A DNA stretch of 64,000 bases from contig NQMI01000001.1 of NCBI GenBank assembly GCA_002270565.1, positions 228,466-292,465 of the forward strand. Direction: 5' to 3'. Positions 26,010 to 38,399 of this stretch are shown piece by piece. This DNA is from Stenocarpella maydis. Its lineage: Eukaryota > Ascomycota > Sordariomycetes > Diaporthales > Diaporthaceae. How positions within the stretch are numbered: position 1 is the stretch's first letter; every line of letters begins with the position of its first letter. Made by a program: the position numbers and the translations under genes. The notes beneath the pieces are model-generated. The model was not told the DNA's origin. It made no database searches and was given only the letters and a program-made list of their open reading frames with translations.

Positions 26010-26641
26010 ATGTTCAGCAGCTTCAACTAATTAGTATTCTTATCTACCATTATACTCTAATTAAAGACCCTTACCTTATCCTTAGAGCGCAACTATGCCT
26101 CCTGTACCACCATTCTACTAGCCTCTTCTGTGAAATGGCAATGTGTAACCTTAGTGGATTGCTTGGTAATCTGCTTCCGCTCAGCCTTAGTCTTCTCTCT
26201 TTCTACTTGCTTTAGCTCCTTTATATTATTGATGCCTTAATGGATTGCATGCATTATCTTTTCATATTATATCTGCTTCTACTTGTAAAGGTGCAAAATC
26301 TTCGCGTTTAACTATTAAGCCTCTTCTTTAATAGCTTCTAACTCTTCCTTTAATAAGTAATATTTCTGAGTAACCTTATTTAGCTAGTTAGGAGTAAGAC
26401 CCTAGATATTATAGTTCAATAGATTAAGATAAATATAGGTCTAATAGCAAGTAGACTTAGAGTTGGTAACCTTATAGTCCTTAACTAGATTATGTTCTTT
26501 ACAGTAAGAATAAGGTATGGAAGCAATGCTGCCCCTTGGAGTAATAGTAGCTAAGATAGTAGTTTTATGCTTAATAATAGAAAATGACTTTACTAGATGA
26601 GATTTTATAACTCTAAATGATATAATAGATTAGGAAGGTAT
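26010..26641 (-). pseudogene. Antisense zinc-cluster/coiled-coil ORF of Gypsy, copy 2
   Basis: On the minus strand, opposite to G2 gag-pol and between its pol end and 3' LTR. From about 26641 it reads IPS. (start ATG lost), a Cys/Tyr-rich region (YSYCKEHNLVKDY then CY.TY), a coiled coil (KEELEAIKEEA), and the tail EEAxRMVVQEA followed by FN.S. It aligns with the copies at 3520, 51757 and 62371. It is heavily RIPed. Confidence 0.55.
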
Positions 26642-26713
26642 AATAGTAAGTATAAATAAGTAAAAGAAACTTATGGAATACTTTTAAGGATAAAAGTATA
26701 AGAAGGAAGATAG

Positions 26714-27168
26714 TATTATAAACTAATATAATGGTAACCCAGGATCCAGGATAACCAAGATTAACTGCCATAATGCAATCATATAGGCACAAGATAATGG
26801 GATGCACTAAGATAGGGTTAGGGTTGAGTACCTACCCTAATTAATGGAATTACTATTGATTCCATTAATTAATACTCTATTAATAGAATCATTATTAACC
26901 CTATTAATTATAAATAAAGAGTTAGAATATATATATGAATATAGTTATTACTATAATAAATAGCTCTTATAGAATAAACTCTTTAGTTCTTAATCTAAAT
27001 ATTTAGTCTTACTAACTAGATAGCCTTATAGCTTCTAATTATACTCTCCTTATAAATAGTATCTTTATATACTGTAACTTAGTTATATGCCGCCTCTGCG
27101 CCGCTCTGTTAACATAAACCCTATAGGTTACCTACTGAACCCCATAAAGGTTTGGTATGATTATAACA
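26714..27168 (+). repeat. Gypsy G2 3' LTR (diverged)
   Basis: Reverse orientation relative to the LTR at 51207. It ends GGTTTGGTATGATTATAACA, the counterpart of the G5 LTR end, and contains AGGGTTAGGG and TGTTAACATAAACCCTATAGG. It is preceded by the purine-rich AAGAAGGAAGATAG, a polypurine tract candidate. It closes the plus-strand G2 element. Confidence 0.7.
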
Positions 27169-28449
27169 TAGACCTAAAAGAAGCATACTACTAGCTTAGA
27201 ATTTACATAGGCAATAAGTAAAAAATAGTATTTTATACTAAGTATAGATACTTTAAATATACTATTATCCGTTTTATAAAACAAGATGTTTAACTTAATA
27301 ACTAATAACCCTATATATTTTAAAATAAGTAGATTATTAATATACTTATATATTATAAGAATAGCTCTTTTATTAAAACTACTGATAAGTAAGAAGCTAT
27401 AATAACTTAGGAGTATTATTAGAGTAAAGGTAGTATATAAGTTATCTTTAGTATAAAGAAGAAGTATTAGCCTTATATATTTAGCTTAAAAGTATTAATA
27501 TAATTATTCTCTCTTTAACTATTAGTTAATCTTCTTTTTTTTATATTTAAAAGCCTTTTTACTAAAGTAAGTATCTTTATTAATTATGTCTTTAATACTT
27601 AAGTATAATAATATAATTATATATATATTAAAAGAAAGTATATCTGCTTTATAAGATTGGGGTAAAAAAGGTTAAGTTTTAAGAAAAAGTATAGACTAGG
27701 TCTTTAAATTAATAGATTATACTTTAAGCATATATTGTTTAAATATAATAGTATTTTAATATAATAAACTTAGCTAGAATATAAAGGTTATATTAATATT
27801 TTAAATAATTTACTTCTTTAAATGTGTTTAAAAGTCTAAATTATAAGAATTATAAATATAACTAAATTAAATAAGTATATATAATACATAAATAGTAAAA
27901 TAATAATATATAAATACTATATTCCTAAGGAGAAAAATATAATTAAACTTACTCTTTCACCCTCCTCCCTTTATCTACTCCTTCTTCCCTCCTTATTACT
28001 TTATTACTCTAAAGCTACTTATAACTTATGCCTTTATAATAAGCCTCTTCATTATAATCTTAAGGTAAAATCTTTAATATATAATCTTTCTTAGTACTAT
28101 TTAGGCTATTTATTATATATTAGTTGCTTCTTTATAGCATTTCTATAGGGCCCTTAGGTACCTTAATATAGAGTAGTATATTAAACTTTAATATTTATTT
28201 TTAAGAGACATTTAAGATATAATTATTCTAAGTAATATAATAATAGTAATTAAATGCTATTAAAGTTATTCTTAAGTAAATGCTTAAATTAACTATTAAA
28301 GAGCTATCTTAAGCTATATTACTTAATAATAATAATTATAAGTTTATATAATTTATTTCTTTAGCCTAAAGTAATAAAAATCTTACTCCTTATAGCTTAT
28401 TTAAAGTATTATTTATTAAAAGTAATAAGAGTAATAAAGTATTTAGATT
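27169..28449. other. AT-rich RIP-degraded DNA, no gene
   Basis: Extremely AT-rich with many stops in all frames. A weak helix-turn-helix-like wording near 27190-27450 could be a transposase relic, but it is too eroded to call. Nothing else is seen. Confidence 0.5.
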
Positions 28450-29050
28450 TGTTAAACGGAACCGCTCAGCAGGGCGTTGGTACTCCGTGCAAGGAGTTAC
28501 CCTAGACTTCGTTATAAGGAGTTACCCTAGACTTTCTAGCAAGGAGTTACCCTAGACTTGCGAGTCAGGCGATTTTCGCTAAGTACGCCCAGTGCGTGCG
28601 TGACGCAAGATGAGTTTGGTGGCCGTGAGTCGATTATTTTGGCCTGCATTTGCACCTTAATTCAGACCTCTGCATTACCCTTATTTCTTACCCAAAAAGT
28701 ATATGACTTAGTGCATTGGATAGCCTGATTTCTGAAGTTTGTATGTACTTAATTTGGGCATTGCTAGGGCTNNNNNNNNNNNNNNNNNNNNTGCTTGGAA
28801 CCAAAGATGGTGTGTTGGAAGGGCGAATTTTCCGGCATTTGCAAATTTGCACCAGAGCCTACCGCAGCGTGCCCAGGGGTGAGACGACGTCGGAGGGTAT
28901 ATAAGGAGGGCTTACAGAAGCCCAACTTAATTCAATACAAAGTTGTCCAGACCACTGTCAATTGTCCGAATTCGCCTCAGGGCACCACACTGCGACCCTG
29001 CCGAAACACACGCTGAACTGAATGCTATTTTATAGCACATATTCATCAGA
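28450..29050 (+). repeat. Copia E 5' LTR with 20-N gap
   Basis: TGTTAAACGG to TTCATCAGA. It carries the triple U3 repeat and the TATATAAG box. Bases 28772-28791 are N. It is followed by GGTTATGAGCCCGGC, which together with the LTR end TCAGA resembles the TATCAGAG-type primer site of Copia elements. Confidence 0.8.
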
Positions 29051-29499
29051 GGTTATGAGCCCGGCTCTAGCAGTCAGCGCCCTGAAACAACATTGAATTT
29101 AGGCCTTAAACAAGCCTACCTATCTGTACGCTACAGCGCTATTTGCACTGATTAGCGGACCAGCCAAAACATCGCTGGTTTGGGCCTGCAACGCCCAGAA
29201 ACAACTGCAAAAAGAGCAAAAATTGCTCGCTGGGTAATTCGAACCCACGGCCCTCAGCGCACATTGTGCCGCGGACACCATTTCTCACAATTGCAACTCA
29301 AACGCTAGCAATTTTGTACGAGGGAAAGTTTCACTTCAGAGACTACACGTCAGAGGGTCACGCCTAGGATTTCTACGGAATAGGCACTGAGGAAATATAC
29401 GACTATACTATTGGGTTGCTACGAATCACACTTTCTAGCAATATTCTGCCCCTTATATACCTATTCTCTAGGTGTATTTAGTCTTCCTCAACAGCCAAT
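29051..29499 (+). other. Copia E leader
   Basis: Untranslated leader between the 5' LTR and the gag start, of normal base composition. It contains a T-arm-like stretch (GGGTAATTCGAACCC) in reverse orientation near 29233-29247, but no complete tRNA fold. Confidence 0.5.
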
Positions 29500-32400
29500 A
29501 TGGCTTCTAGTGCCCCTGCAGAGGGGACTACCCCTAATTCCCGGGGGAATAGGGCTCTAGCAGAGCGCCTAGATCTGCAAAATCAGCAGATTTTAGACCT
29601 AAACACCCGTTTAGAGTCTGTACAAGAGCTATTAGCTCAGCAAGTAGCCACTAGCAATACCCTTCAAGGTACGCTAGGGGAATTAGCTACTGCTATTCAG
29701 GGCCTATCGGCCCTAGTAGCCCAGCAGGCGCCCCAGCCTGCGCCTCCGGCGCCTCCGGCGCCTCCAGCGCCTCAAGTGCCCCAGACGGCTCCCTCGGAGC
29801 CTATGGATGTCGAAAGTCCTTCTACAGGGCCTACGGGCCCTGATCAGGGGCCTACGGGCTCTGATCAGAGGCCTATGGGCCCTGTAAGGCAGCCAGAACC
29901 CACTGGATTTAGTTCCGATTTTAGTAAGGAGCTCTCTAAGAAGGTATATACCTTTCCAGAGACGTATCGCCTAAAAGGCCCTGAAAATTTCGACCAGTGG
30001 AAGCAAGCGTTTGCTATTATGCTACGGGCTATAGGGTACAGCCAATTTCTCGCAGACCCTTCTATAGCTAATAGCCTAAGTGATAGTGATCAGGCTATTC
30101 TCTTAATGCTCTTAAGAGATAGCCTATCTTCAAGCCCACAGGCTGCTATTGCTTGGATCTCAGGCCCTGCAGAAGCCTATAAGCTACTAAAGGACCAGTA
30201 TTCTCATTCTATGGGTTTACAGAGAGATTCGCTATATAGGGAATTTCACTCCCTAAAATATGCTTCTGGTACAAACCTAGCGGAATTTAACGCTCGGTTT
30301 AATAGCCTAATCTCTAGGCTACACCTTGCTGGGGCCCAAATAGAGCCAACTGACCTAATAAATCAGTACCTAGGCTCCTTGGAAAGAGCATTTCCACAGT
30401 GGGCAGAGCGGCTCAGAGGAACTATCCGTACGCTAAAAGCTACGGGCCAGCCTACTGATAGGCTAAATCTACAGTTCCTTATGGCGGATATACTAGAAGA
30501 GACTAGAAATCCGTCTTCAGCTTCCTATCAGGTTGCTAAGGGGGGACAGAAACCTCCTTTAGGCCCTCAGGGGCCTAAAAATCAGTCTTCAGGCTCTAAA
30601 AGGCCTAAAAAGACTGGAAACAGAGGGCAGGACCCTAAAAAGGCTGAAGAAAATAAGCCTTATAAGGGATCCAGGGGCTCTAGTGGCAAGAAAAAATCCA
30701 CAGAGCCTAAATCGCCCAGTGGGAAGCCCCCTGAAAATTCAGGGGACTACGCCTGTGCTTTAGGCTATTCAGCCTATAAGGATGAAGAATCAGCTCCTAG
30801 CAAGAGCTATTCTTTAGGTGATGAGGCTAGTGATTCAGACAGCTCGTCTATAGCCTCAGAAAGCCCCTGTAAGCTCTGCTATAGGGGTTCACGATCAAGA
30901 GGGCCCCCCAAGAAGGGCCCTAAGCCTTCTAGGCCTTCTAGGCCTACTGCCCTATTATATGATACTGGTTCTACAGTACATATAGTAAATAGCCGTTCTT
31001 TATTCACTAATTTAGTGACAACCGGCGATTTTGGGTACCTGCAAACAGGTGGGGGTAGGGTATACCCCTCAGGTAGAGGCACTGCTACATTTCAGGTAAT
31101 TAGCCCTGAAAGCCCAGCCAAGACCAAGCGTCTAGTCCTAAAGGAGGCACTGTATGTGCCCTCTATGGATATCAGTATTTTTAGTGGCCTTCGCCACTAT
31201 AGTGCTGGGGGTTACCTCTCAAGGAATACCCTATATAGGGCTGATGAGCAACCGATCGTGCACCTAGACCCTTCTAAAACGGGATTTTTTATCCCTCAGA
31301 AGGGGATACAGGCCCCAGAGACCTATACTACTCAGGCTAATAGTATATACTACGTCCCCAGTAGTAGTACGAACGCCTTGGAGATAGTGCTGCCCCCTTT
31401 TAATAGGGAAGCAGCTAGGGATTATGAGAAGATCCCTACCCCTCAAGAGCCTATTCTTACAAGGGAAGAATTAGGCCCTTCTGGGTCCTCTACAGGCTCT
31501 ATTGCCTCAGAACCTAGGCCAGCTTCGCCTATTTCTGAGTTACAGGGTCTTCCGGTACGGGTCCCTCGCACGCCCCCTTCTACAGGTCCTTCCCCGCGGG
31601 TAGAACCGCCTGTAGGAAATAGGGGGGATAGGGCCACAGAGGACCTAGAAGATCTTCTTTTAGAGGGCCTCTCGCCTTCTAAAAAAGCCACTAAACGGCC
31701 TATACAGGCCACTAGACCTTCTGAAGGGTCCCCTAAGCTACTCAAACTAGCCTATCTCTGGCACAAGAGATTGGGGCATATTAGTCTTCGTCTGCTAAAG
31801 AAGACGGCTAAAATAGCCCAAGGGGTACCTAATTTTGATTCGATCTCAGAAGGGGATTTTCTATGCCTAGCCTGTGATAGGGCTAAGGCTGTTCGTAGGC
31901 TAAATCACAAGCCTATTGATGATCCAGAGGGTGTATTAGACTCTTTAGAAGGGGATACCTTTTCTATTAAGCCTATGCCCTATAATAAGTGCCCTATTGG
32001 GCTACTAATAGTGGATAGAAAATCTAGGTTTAGGTGGCTTTTCCTGCTAAAAAATCGAGATGGGGACCTAATGATGGATACTATCAAGGGCTTCTTTAGG
32101 TCCTTGAAGGCCCTATTTGGGCGGTACCCTAGGGGCTTCCATTTTGATGGCGGGAAGGAGATAAGTGCCCAGCTACAGGCCTGGCTACAGCATAAGGGCA
32201 TAGCCTTTTCAACAAGTAGTCCCTATATTCACGAGCAAAACGGTCTAATAGAACGCTCTATTCGAGTGATTCTAGACCGTCTTAGGGCTACTATGCTTGC
32301 TGCAGGCCTACCGCTATATCTATGGTGTTTTATTATCCCTGCCGTACTTGAGTTAGTTAACTCAACTGCCCTAACAAATAGAGACCTTACAGCCTATCAG

Positions 32401-32790
32401 GAACTGTACGATGGGCTAGAGCCCTCTAAAACCCATAAACCACTGCTAAAGAGGTACAGGGTTATAGGGGCTCGCTGTGAGGTCTTCCTGCCTGAAGAAA
32501 AGCGTCAGAAGGGCTACAAGCTAGCCCCGAGGACGGAGACGGGCTATTTGCTAGCGGTATTAGGGAATAATACATATCAAGTATATATCCCTAAACGGCA
32601 TACTGTTCTAAAGACCTCTATTCTCAAGATCTATGAGGAATTAAGCAGTATAGATACTGGTAGCGGTTTTGGGCCAGAAGGGGTATTAGAGGGTCCCCTA
32701 GACCCTCTACATAGGGATGTAGACCCTACAACCGCTGTACCTATTGGGTCTCAAATAGACCCCCTAGGAGGGCCTCTCTCAGGCCCTACA
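29500..32790 (+). CDS. Copia E gag-protease-integrase (open, 3' truncated)
   Basis: An open frame of about 1097 codons without a single stop. Order: coiled N-terminus; a Pro-rich tract made of 9-bp GCGCCTCCG-type repeats (residues about 76-95); gag capsid region (FDQWKQAFAIMLRAIG, about 165-350); Lys/Pro/Ser-rich linker; aspartic protease with DTGS at 488-491; pre-integrase H/C motif (LWHKRLGH and CLACDRAK, about 752-795); integrase core with D near 838, D in FHFDGGKE near 883 and E in QNGLIERS near 912. No complete CCHC knuckle is seen, only CKLC. RT is missing because the frame runs into the N at 32791 and an inverted LTR. Absence of stops contrasts with all other elements here. Confidence 0.85.
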
Positions 32791-32792
32791 NT

Positions 32793-33390
32793 TCTGATGA
32801 ATTTGTGCTATAGAATAGCATTCAGTTCAGCGTGTGTGTGTTTCGGCAGGGTCGCAGTATGGTGCTCTGAGGCGAATTGGGACGATTGACAATGGTCTGG
32901 ACAACTTTGTATTGAATTAAGTTGGGCTTCTGTAAGCCCTCCTTATATACCCTCCGACGTCGTCTCACCCCTGGGCACGCTGCGGTAGGCTCTGGTGCAA
33001 ATTTGCAAATGCCGGAAAATTCGCCCTTCCAACACACCATCTTTGGTTCCAAACAACTAGCCAACCACAGCCCTAGCAATGCCCAAATTAAGTACATACA
33101 AACTTCAGAAATCAGGCTATCCAATGCACTAAGTCATATACTTTTTGGTAAGAAATAAGGGTAATGCAGAGGTCTGAATTAAGGTGCAAATGCAGGCCAA
33201 AATAATCGACTCACGGCCACCAAACTCATCTTGCGTCGCGCACGCACTAGGCGTACTCAGCGAAAATCGCCTGACTCGCAAGAAGTCTAGGGTAACTCCT
33301 TACTAGAAGTCTAGGGTAACTCCTTACAAGAAGTCTAGGGTAACTCCTTGCAGGAAGTGCCAACGCCCTGCTGAGCGGTTCCGTTTAACA
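32793..33390 (-). mobile_element. Inverted Copia E LTR inside pol
   Basis: Exact reverse orientation of the 598-bp LTR: starts TCTGATGAA and ends CCGTTTAACA. It separates integrase from RT of the element. The target duplication cannot be checked because of the N at 32791; the right flank is GAGGA. It is little mutated. Confidence 0.8.
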
Positions 33391-35350
33391 GAGGATATAG
33401 TGCCTAGTTCAGGCCCTATAAAGTCGTTCTTAGAGGGTATAGGGCTAACTCTACCAGAAGAAATGGACCTATTATACGCTAAACAGATCGTCTACTCTAT
33501 TTTTAAAAGAGCACGCCAAATAGCGTTTAGTATTACAAACGCTGCAGCCCCCCAGACCTGGAAACAGGTGTTAAAAAGCCCTAATAGGGCTAAATGGCTA
33601 TAGGCGATCTATAGCGAATTTGAGTAATTAATTTTGCAAAATACCCTTGAATTTTGGCTATTAAATTAGCTTCCAGAAGGTTGAAAGCCTATAACCAGTT
33701 GATTAGTCCTATGAGAAAAAAAGGATAAGAATAATAGGGTCTTTAAATTTAAAGCCTGATTAGTAGTTAGAGGGTTCTAATAGAGGAAAGGGGTAGATTT
33801 TACTGAGACCTTTGCTTTAACTTTTAGCCCTCCTACCTGAAGGGTACTACTAGCACTAGCTGCTATTCTTGACTGGGAAATTGAGCAGATTGATTTTATA
33901 GGTGCCTTCCTAAATAGTATGCTGAAAGAATAGGTCTTTATGGAGCTTCTAGAGGGGTTTAAAGAATTTGCTGCCCAAACTAGTAGCTAAATTTAATGGC
34001 TATTAGCTAGGGCTAGCTATAACCCCTCTGCTTAGCAGATAATTCAGCTAAATAAAGCTCTATACGGCCTAAAGCAGGCCCCTAGGGAGTGGCAACAGAT
34101 AGTTATTGACCTTTTGAAAGGTCTAGGCTTTAAACCGCTACTCTCAGACTCTGCTGTCTTCTATAGCAGGGCGTCAGGCCTATTTATAGTGTCCTATGTT
34201 GACGACTGCCTAATAATAGGGCCTGGAATCTCTAAAATTCAGGCCTTAAAACGCTAAATCCATAAGGTGTATGCTATAGAAGACAGGGGCCCTGCAAGCT
34301 TCTTTCTAGGTGTTTGAATTATTAGGGACCGCCCTAATTGAACCCTATGGCTCTCCTAGAGCCAGTATATTGAGGAAGCTATTAGAACCTTTAACTTAGA
34401 GGGTTCTAGGCCTATTTTAGTTCCTCTCTAGCCAAACTTAGTTAACTTAGGCCCTATTGAAGGGCCTATACTCGACCGAATTCGATATAAGCGCTTTTAG
34501 GCTATAGTGGGCACTGCTATGTATTTAGTTACTTAAACTAGGCCTGATATTAGCTTCCCGGTCTAGTGGCTAGCTAGAGCCTTCCAAGCATCCAAATCTC
34601 AGCATTTAGTAGCTGTATAGAACCTATTTAGGTACCTAAATAGCTATTGATACCTTGCTATTAGGTATTCTGCTAGGGGTCTTAAAGACTCCCTATAGAG
34701 CTCTCTCCTAGAGCCTATAGGCTATTCTAATAGCGACTATGCTGGGGATAAGGCCTCCTATAAATTAATGTATGGGTATGTATTTACCCTAGGAGGAGGG
34801 CCTATTTCCTGGAAATTAAAGCGAGGAAGCACTATAGTGTTATTAATGCTAGAGGCTGAATTTATAGGGCTTATAGAGGCTACTTGGGAAATCTAGTGGC
34901 TTTGAGGGCTCTATATAGAACTGAATAGGCCTATTCCTAGGCTAATGATCCTCTATGGAGATAATATGGGCGCTATCTCTACTGCTAAGGACCCTTTATA
35001 CCATTAACGAACTAAGTATATGCTTCTTAGGTACTACTACTTATGTGCTGAAGTTTAGAAGGGGACCCTTGAAGTTAAATACCTTGAGACCAGTAAAATG
35101 GTAGTAGATGGGCTTATAAAAGCCCTTCCAGCACCTAAATTTCAGGTGTTTCTAGGCCTATTAGGTCTGGCAGAGTTAGTGGATTAGAAGAGGGCTAATA
35201 GGGCCCTCTAGCTATTATTTCTTCAGTAGATAGATTTCTTTTTATAAGGGGGGCTTTTCTTTACTTATATTTCTCTCTTATGTTTCTATTTTAAAAGTAA
35301 GGGTTAAATGCTATAGGCCTATTAGGCTTATATCTTTAATAAAAGGGGTA
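33391..35350 (+). pseudogene. Copia E RT and RNase H, RIP-inactivated
   Basis: First 70 codons are open (TWKQVLKSPNRAKWL), then stops appear. RT motifs: IEQIDFIGAFLN, LNKALYGLKQAPREWQ and FIVSYVDDCLIIGP, which keeps the catalytic YVDD. RNase H motifs: GYSNSDYAGDKASYK, ISWKLKRGST and LEAEFIGLIEA. Stops are mainly TAG/TAA at Gln positions. It continues the polyprotein of 29500-32790 after the inverted LTR. Confidence 0.8.
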
Positions 35351-35899
35351 TTAAATGGAACCGCTTAGTAAGGAGTTACCCTAGACTTTTTAGTAAGGAG
35401 TTACCCTAGACTTGCGAGTTAGGCAATTTTCGCTAAGAATGCCTAGTATATGCGTAATGCAAGATGAGTTTAGTGGCCGTGAGTTAATTATTTTGGTCTG
35501 CATTTACGCCTTAATTTAGACCTCTGCATTACTCTTATTTCTTATCTAAAAAGTATATAACTTAGTATATTAGATAGCTTGATTTTTGAAGTTTATATAT
35601 ACTTAATTTGGGTATTACTAGGGCTATAATTAGCTAGTTGCTTGAAACCAAACATAGTGTGTTAGAAGAGCGAATTTTCCAGCATTTGCAAATTTGCACC
35701 AGAGCCTACCGCAGCATGCCCGCGGGTAAGACAACATCAGAGGGTATATAAGGAGGGCTTACAGAAGCCCAACTTAATTCAATACAAAGTTATCCAAACC
35801 ATTATCAATCATCCCAATTCGCCTCAGAGCACCATACTGCGACCCTGCCGAAAAACACACACGCTGAACTGAATGCTATTTTATAGCACAATTCTCAGA
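35349..35899 (+). repeat. Copia E 3' LTR, RIPed
   Basis: Aligns with the 598-bp LTR but with many C-to-T and G-to-A changes. It has two U3 units instead of three and a shortened end (ATAGCACAATTCTCAGA). It differs far more from the 5' LTR than young sister LTRs should. Confidence 0.75.
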
Positions 35900-38257
35900 A
35901 GTACCACACAATATACGCGAGATACTATTATGTGCAGCATAATTTCGCCCTGGTAGCCTGCCCCTAGTATGCGTTAAGCAAGCTAGAGCTTATTAAAAAG
36001 GGTCCTTAGTACCTATAGCATTATCTTATCTAGGTTCTCCCTCTTAACTTATACAAACAATATAGTCATCCAATCTGCTTAATATTAGCTATAATTCATA
36101 TTAGTATTAAAATATATATCTATTAGATTATATGTCTCTTTTTAAATCTTATTTAATCTAATATAGTATAGGTAGAATTCTTCCGTATGGCCTAATAGAA
36201 TATTAGGGAAGACCGTATAGTACTAGTCCTCTTGTATTTATAGCCTTTGGCAGTAGCTAATAAAGCTTTAAGCTTTATTATATAGGAGGTTATATGGTTT
36301 CCCTATATAGTTGCGGTCCTTCCTTTAACTTTTATAAAAGTTTAATATAGTTTAGTGGTTAATCAGCCTATTTTAAATCATTCTTATTAGAGGTAGGTTA
36401 TATAGAGCACTATTCAGATAAACTAAGCAAGCTATAAGCTCTACATCCGGTTGTTACGGGAAGTTACCTACTTCTTATATATATCTTATTCCCGGTGGAA
36501 TATATTATATGGGGTGAGTATTGGCTATTATAGCTTATTTGGTTTATAGGGGTTCATTATATAATTAAGCTTGTATCTATGGTTCTTATATTTTAACTAT
36601 CTCCTGAGCTTATAGAGGTTATATATTTTGTAATATATTGCATAAAGAGGTATATATTGGGGTTTAGTTTTATAGTAAATCAGGGGTACGTTATTTAATA
36701 ACTATATATTTATACTAAAGTATAGCTAGGATTTATTTATTAATAGATGCCCCTAGAGTAGGAAACTTTTACCTATTAATTATATCTATTAGCTTATTCC
36801 TAAACACGCGTGGGACTTAATTGAATTAATAAGAAGTCTATCCTTTAAATGCTAAGATAATTATTATAAGGAGTGTCCTTATTTGGAGCTTCATTTGAAT
36901 AATCTTCACTATAACCTATGTAAAGTATATAGTAAGTTATATAGAAGATAGGGGTGCTTCTAGATTAATTTCCTTATTGTTCTAGAATCAGGGGTCAGTA
37001 AATTGTTACTATCTTTTAATATTAATTATACTTCCTTTTGCTATCTCTTTATATATCTAAAGGGGTTAGGTTTAATTAGAAGGGCTAGAATTACCAGAAG
37101 GGCCTTCCTTAGGGTTATCTGAGGTAGATAATATAGTAGTGTGTCCTCTTATCAATTTGTACGCGATATTATCGGTTTATATGGATTGTTGCTTATTATA
37201 TAGTAGCATATACTCTATTTATTCTAATCATATGTGCCTTTACCTTCTACTATCTCTTAATCTTTATTAGGTAGAGTAGATATAGTTTATATAAGAAGAA
37301 ATAGACTTTATCTTCTAGATACTCTTTTATCTCTTGCTATATTATGGCTTAATTAGAAGAACTTCTAGGCTCTTAGTATAAGTATATAAGTCCAATTGCT
37401 TTTATAGTTTAATCTTTATTTTATAGCAGCATTTAGGGAATCATACGGGTACTTATCTCTTTACTCTTGCTAATCTGTAATCGCGCTAAGCAATTACTGA
37501 TTAGTATTAAATAGCCTTTACTATATAGCTATTATATATATATATATAGTATTCATTTAATTAGGTTCTATTATTTGATGATGATTCTTCTAACTCTTCT
37601 AAAACACAGAGGGATCATATAATATACACTCTTATTCAGATCATATAGTACCCAGTAGGATTAGTTCTCCCACCCAGATCAGGTAACCTTATGCGATCAG
37701 TCCTAATGCTATTCCAACATGTATAAATATTCTACTTATTAACCCTAATAACCTTAAACTAAAGAAATATAAATTCTAAGATAAGGTATAAAAAGGTTAA
37801 GTTAGCATTATGCCTCTAATTAGATGTGTATACTTCTCTTAGGACTATATTTTAAAAACATAAGTATTATATAAATAAGCATATTATTTAAATTATATAA
37901 TTATATAATATATATACTATTAAATAAGCTTCTTATATATTTAGTAAACCTTTTATATTTTTAAGGGCTTATATAGTATTAAGTATGTTATATACTATTA
38001 AGTAAGCTTTTATATACTTAATAAACCTTTTATATCTTTAGCTAAAGATAAGATAGGGCTTAAATATAAGGGAACTAAGTATATTATATGCTTAATTTTA
38101 TATATTAGGTATGCTTATAGTAAAAAGCTATATATATATATATATATATTAAGCTACATATTTATATTATAGCTGTAAATCTGTTTTCCTTATTTAAGTT
38201 ATTTTTTTGAATCTCTTTATGCTTTCTATAAAGCAAAAAAAAATTAGAAATAGAAAC
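35900..38257. other. AT-rich degraded repeats, no gene
   Basis: No coding frame survives. A segment at 36840-36975 matches 4850-4985. Another near 37465-37510 matches, in reverse, the leader of the Copia C family (CTTGCTAATCTGTAAT and ACTGATTAGTATT). (TA)n runs occur at about 37530-37548 and 38129-38150. This is transposon debris next to the gene island. Confidence 0.55.
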
Positions 38258-38399
38258 CATCATTTCTGGTTTAACTGACTTCTCTGCCTGAAATCCTTGA
38301 AACTTGTGTAATGAAAATGGAATTACCGAACTGGGCCTCAACCTGGTAAAGCTAAATTTAATTTAGACATCTATCACGCATAAACAGGCTAGCGTAATC

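Larger units (their letters stand above)
28450..35899 (+). mobile_element. Copia retrotransposon E, interrupted and half RIPed
   Basis: 5' LTR 28450-29050, leader, intact gag-protease-integrase frame 29500-32790, an inverted LTR 32793-33390, RIPed RT-RNase H 33391-35350, and a strongly RIPed 3' LTR 35349-35899. No target duplication is visible (AGATT on the left, AGTAC on the right). The two halves differ sharply in mutation load and are joined at an N (32791), so the element may be a composite. Confidence 0.75.

Noticed and set aside
26816..26830. Telomere-like AGGGTTAGGGTT
   Set aside because: It is part of the Gypsy LTR; the same CCCTAACCCT is in the LTRs at 51560 and 58790, with only one or two units.
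29215..29320. tRNA-like sequence on the minus strand (B-box GGTTCGAAT)
   Set aside because: The T-arm is out of register and no complete cloverleaf with acceptor and anticodon arms can be formed; it lies in a Copia leader.
38129..38150. (TA)n tract as an origin or regulatory element
   Set aside because: Simple repeat in RIPed DNA; similar tracts occur at 9527 and 37530.
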